Shown here: positions 19,589 to 20,979 of the stretch, in pieces
Numbering within the stretch: position 1 is the first letter of the stretch
Layout of the letters: each line of letters starts with the position of its first letter
IMG/VR virus record: IMGVR_UViG_3300008267_000790
Span: 1-20,979 of that record
DNA from: a virus
Strand: one strand, 5' to 3'
DNA: 20,979 nt
Translations under genes and position numbers: made by a program
The notes under the pieces: generated by a model
Seen by the model: the letters and a program-made list of their open reading frames with translations, nothing else
Databases searched by the model: none
Told to the model about the DNA's origin: nothing

Positions 19589-20979
19589 CGTTTGCTTGCA
19601 AATACAATTAAGTCTGCGTGCTGGCAAGTCCAAGAGTTGCCATACCCGTTCCACATATAAGCCTGGACTTTGTAGCCCCCATCTGCGGGTATAACATAAG
19701 TTCCCACAAACGTCGATGTTACTTTGTCGCCGCCAGGGCCCATAGTTTGTACAGCTTCGTTACCTGCTTCTCCAAGAAAAGTATCTACTAATACACCGGA
19801 AGAATTAAGAAGGTTTAAGTATATATTAAGGTCCCCCGCGCCAAACTCTACTTTAGTGGCAAGAAAAAAACAGTTAAGGACTGTACCAACTGGATAAGTA
19901 GTAGTTGCTGTTGTTATGCTGGCCGAATCACTAATGCCAAAAACTTTATTAAGTGCGCCTCTTGCACTAACTGTAGTAGAAATAGCACCTAATGGAATAC
20001 TGTTTGTATTAACAATGTCACCGTTAAGTTTCATTGTTGTGCCATTAAACGAAATATTGGTAGTGGCGTTACCAAGAACAAAGTTACCAGTACTGTAAAT
20101 ATTGGCACCAGAACCCGTCATGGTTGGCCCAGATACTAATGTAGGGCTAGACCCAACAGCCATAGAACCAACAAAATTACCCGTGGCAGCTGTCAATTCA
20201 CCACCAAACACTGCAGTACCAGCAGTATCTATATAGAAAGTATTGACTCCGCCTTTACGCCCAATAATGCCTGAGTTACCAAAATACACACCATTGCTGG
20301 TGTTGGTGCCAGCAAACATGCCATCAGCTACGGAGAATGTAATTCGCCCAGTAATCGTGTCGCCTGCTTTGGACAACTTACCAGCTACGCTACTAAGTGC
20401 AGTAGAAGCGTTTGTGTTAGCCGTATTTGCTGTAGAGAGTGCTGTACTAGCATTTGAGTTTGCTGTGTCAGCCGTGCTTTGAGCTGTCGTTATGCTGGGT
20501 ACAAGTGCTGAATTTAACCAGCCAGCTGCTGGGTTAATGAACTGAGCCTCAAGGTTTGTACCTGCTGCAAAGATAACCGTGCCAGAACTGTTCTTAATAG
20601 ACAGCCCACGAGAGTCAATCTGAGCCGCAGTAATTTGCCCACGAATAGAAGCTGAACCAAACTCGGCAGAGCCATTACCATCAATTTTCCAGCCATTTGT
20701 GCCAGAGGAAAAGCCAGTTGACTGAATGTACTGCCCTACGGATACAGAGCCAGCAGTGAGCTTGTTTACTGATAAATCAGAGATTTTTGCATCATCAACG
20801 GCAAGGTTGGCAATCTTCGCATTACTGACAGCCAAGTTGGCAATAGCCGCATTACCCACGGCAAGGTTAGCAATCTTAGTTGTCGTAATTGCAGCGTCTT
20901 TGATTTTGCCGGACTCAACCGCATCAGCTGCCAGCTTAGTAGCATCAACAATCAAAGGGCCAAGGTCCACACCGCCTAC
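19585..20979 (-). CDS. J-like tail fibre / host specificity protein, C-terminal part
   Basis: The frame is open through the right edge, so the start lies outside the window; about 464 codons are visible. The region begins VGGVDLGPLIVDATKLAADA, as in the DUF1983-type part of lambda J-like central fibres. Then come four 10-residue repeats (KIANLAV type), GWKIDGNGSAEFGSASIRGQ, a helical Thr/Ala/Asn repeat (TANTANTNASTALS), Gly/Thr/Asn-rich beta sequence, and a compact C-terminal domain (from about VGTVLNCFFLATKVEF to HADLIVFASKR) that may be a receptor-binding jelly-roll-like tip. It acts at the tail tip in host recognition. Family assignment is good; the fold of the tip is inference. The stop overlaps the chaperone start. 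Confidence 0.85.
   Translation of the reverse strand, partial: VGGVDLGPLIVDATKLAADAVESGKIKDAAITTTKIANLAVGNAAIANLAVSNAKIANLAVDDAKISDLSVNKLTAGSVSVGQYIQSTGFSSGTNGWKIDGNGSAEFGSASIRGQITAAQIDSRGLSIKNSSGTVIFAAGTNLEAQFINPAAGWLNSALVPSITTAQSTADTANSNASTALSTANTANTNASTALSSVAGKLSKAGDTITGRITFSVADGMFAGTNTSNGVYFGNSGIIGRKGGVNTFYIDTAGTAVFGGELTAATGNFVGSMAVGSSPTLVSGPTMTGSGANIYSTGNFVLGNATTNISFNGTTMKLNGDIVNTNSIPLGAISTTVSARGALNKVFGISDSASITTATTTYPVGTVLNCFFLATKVEFGAGDLNIYLNLLNSSGVLVDTFLGEAGNEAVQTMGPGGDKVTSTFVGTYVIPADGGYKVQAYMWNGYGNSWTCQHADLIVFASKR
20395..20478 (-). repeat. Two 42-bp repeats encoding a Thr/Ala/Asn helix
   Basis: Two 14-residue units, STADTANSNASTAL and STANTANTNASTAL, lie just before the segment GKLSKAGDTITGRI. 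They fit a helical, probably trimeric coiled-coil spacer common in phage fibres. Confidence 0.8.
20761..20880 (-). repeat. Four 30-bp tandem repeats in the tail fibre gene
   Basis: Four consecutive 10-residue units: TKIANLAVGN, AAIANLAVSN, AKIANLAVDD and AKISDLSVNK. The first three are also similar at DNA level (recurring GGCAA(A/G)GTTGGCAAT type sequence on the + strand); the last has diverged. Such repeats build a shaft segment and can change copy number by recombination. Confidence 0.85.

Noticed and set aside
1-20979. CRISPR array, tRNA genes, integrase or attachment sites, insertion sequences, and reverse-transcriptase/variable-repeat (DGR) signals near the tail fibre.
   Set aside because: None seen by eye on either strand. 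The tail fibre repeats are tandem coding repeats, with no template-repeat copy or reverse transcriptase in the window.

Overview
The window looks like a piece of a tailed double-stranded DNA phage genome (Caudoviricetes), complete at neither end. The evidence is the densely packed, mostly overlapping genes, a replication set (nuclease, helicase, primase), J-like tail fibre material, a tail assembly chaperone, and a giant polyvalent protein of the kind carried inside virions. No tRNA, rRNA, integrase, insertion sequence or CRISPR array is visible. The host is probably a Gram-negative bacterium, but the sequence does not identify it.

Left arm (1-6728, + strand) is a DNA metabolism operon. It holds a VRR-NUC nuclease (5' end outside the window), an HNH-like protein, a SNF2-type helicase, a small unknown protein, a probable ssDNA-binding protein with a four-cysteine motif and acidic tail, another small unknown protein, and a 987-residue primase-helicase fusion. 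The operon ends at a hairpin across the primase stop codon and a strong intrinsic terminator at 6773-6804.

Right arm (6803-20979, - strand) is a late, virion-related operon converging on the same terminator. In transcription order it holds a J-like tail fibre (5' end outside the window), a tail assembly chaperone, an unknown helical protein, two Ala/Gln-rich proteins that may be internal virion proteins, a giant protein of about 3095 residues, and a small basic protein resembling DUF6321. The giant protein carries a ParB-like domain, two zincin-like HExxH/HExxxH motifs, an ADP-ribosyltransferase-like region and a C-terminal PLxRFG-like region.

The most unusual part lies inside the giant gene. 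Between 14506 and 13259 three small ORFs (78, 59 and 47 codons) lie on the same strand in one shared alternative frame. Each starts with ATG exactly 6 nt after an AGGAG-type ribosome binding site. The 47-codon product strongly resembles a small, widespread phage protein family. Over these ORFs the giant frame encodes mostly low-complexity Gly/Ser/Gln/Lys/Glu linker. This suggests overprinted genes, or a giant protein assembled by fusion across former small genes. A second anomaly is the 3' end of the gene just upstream of the giant one, where good coding signal moves to the -1 frame at about 16480-16462. This suggests a frameshift or an indel.
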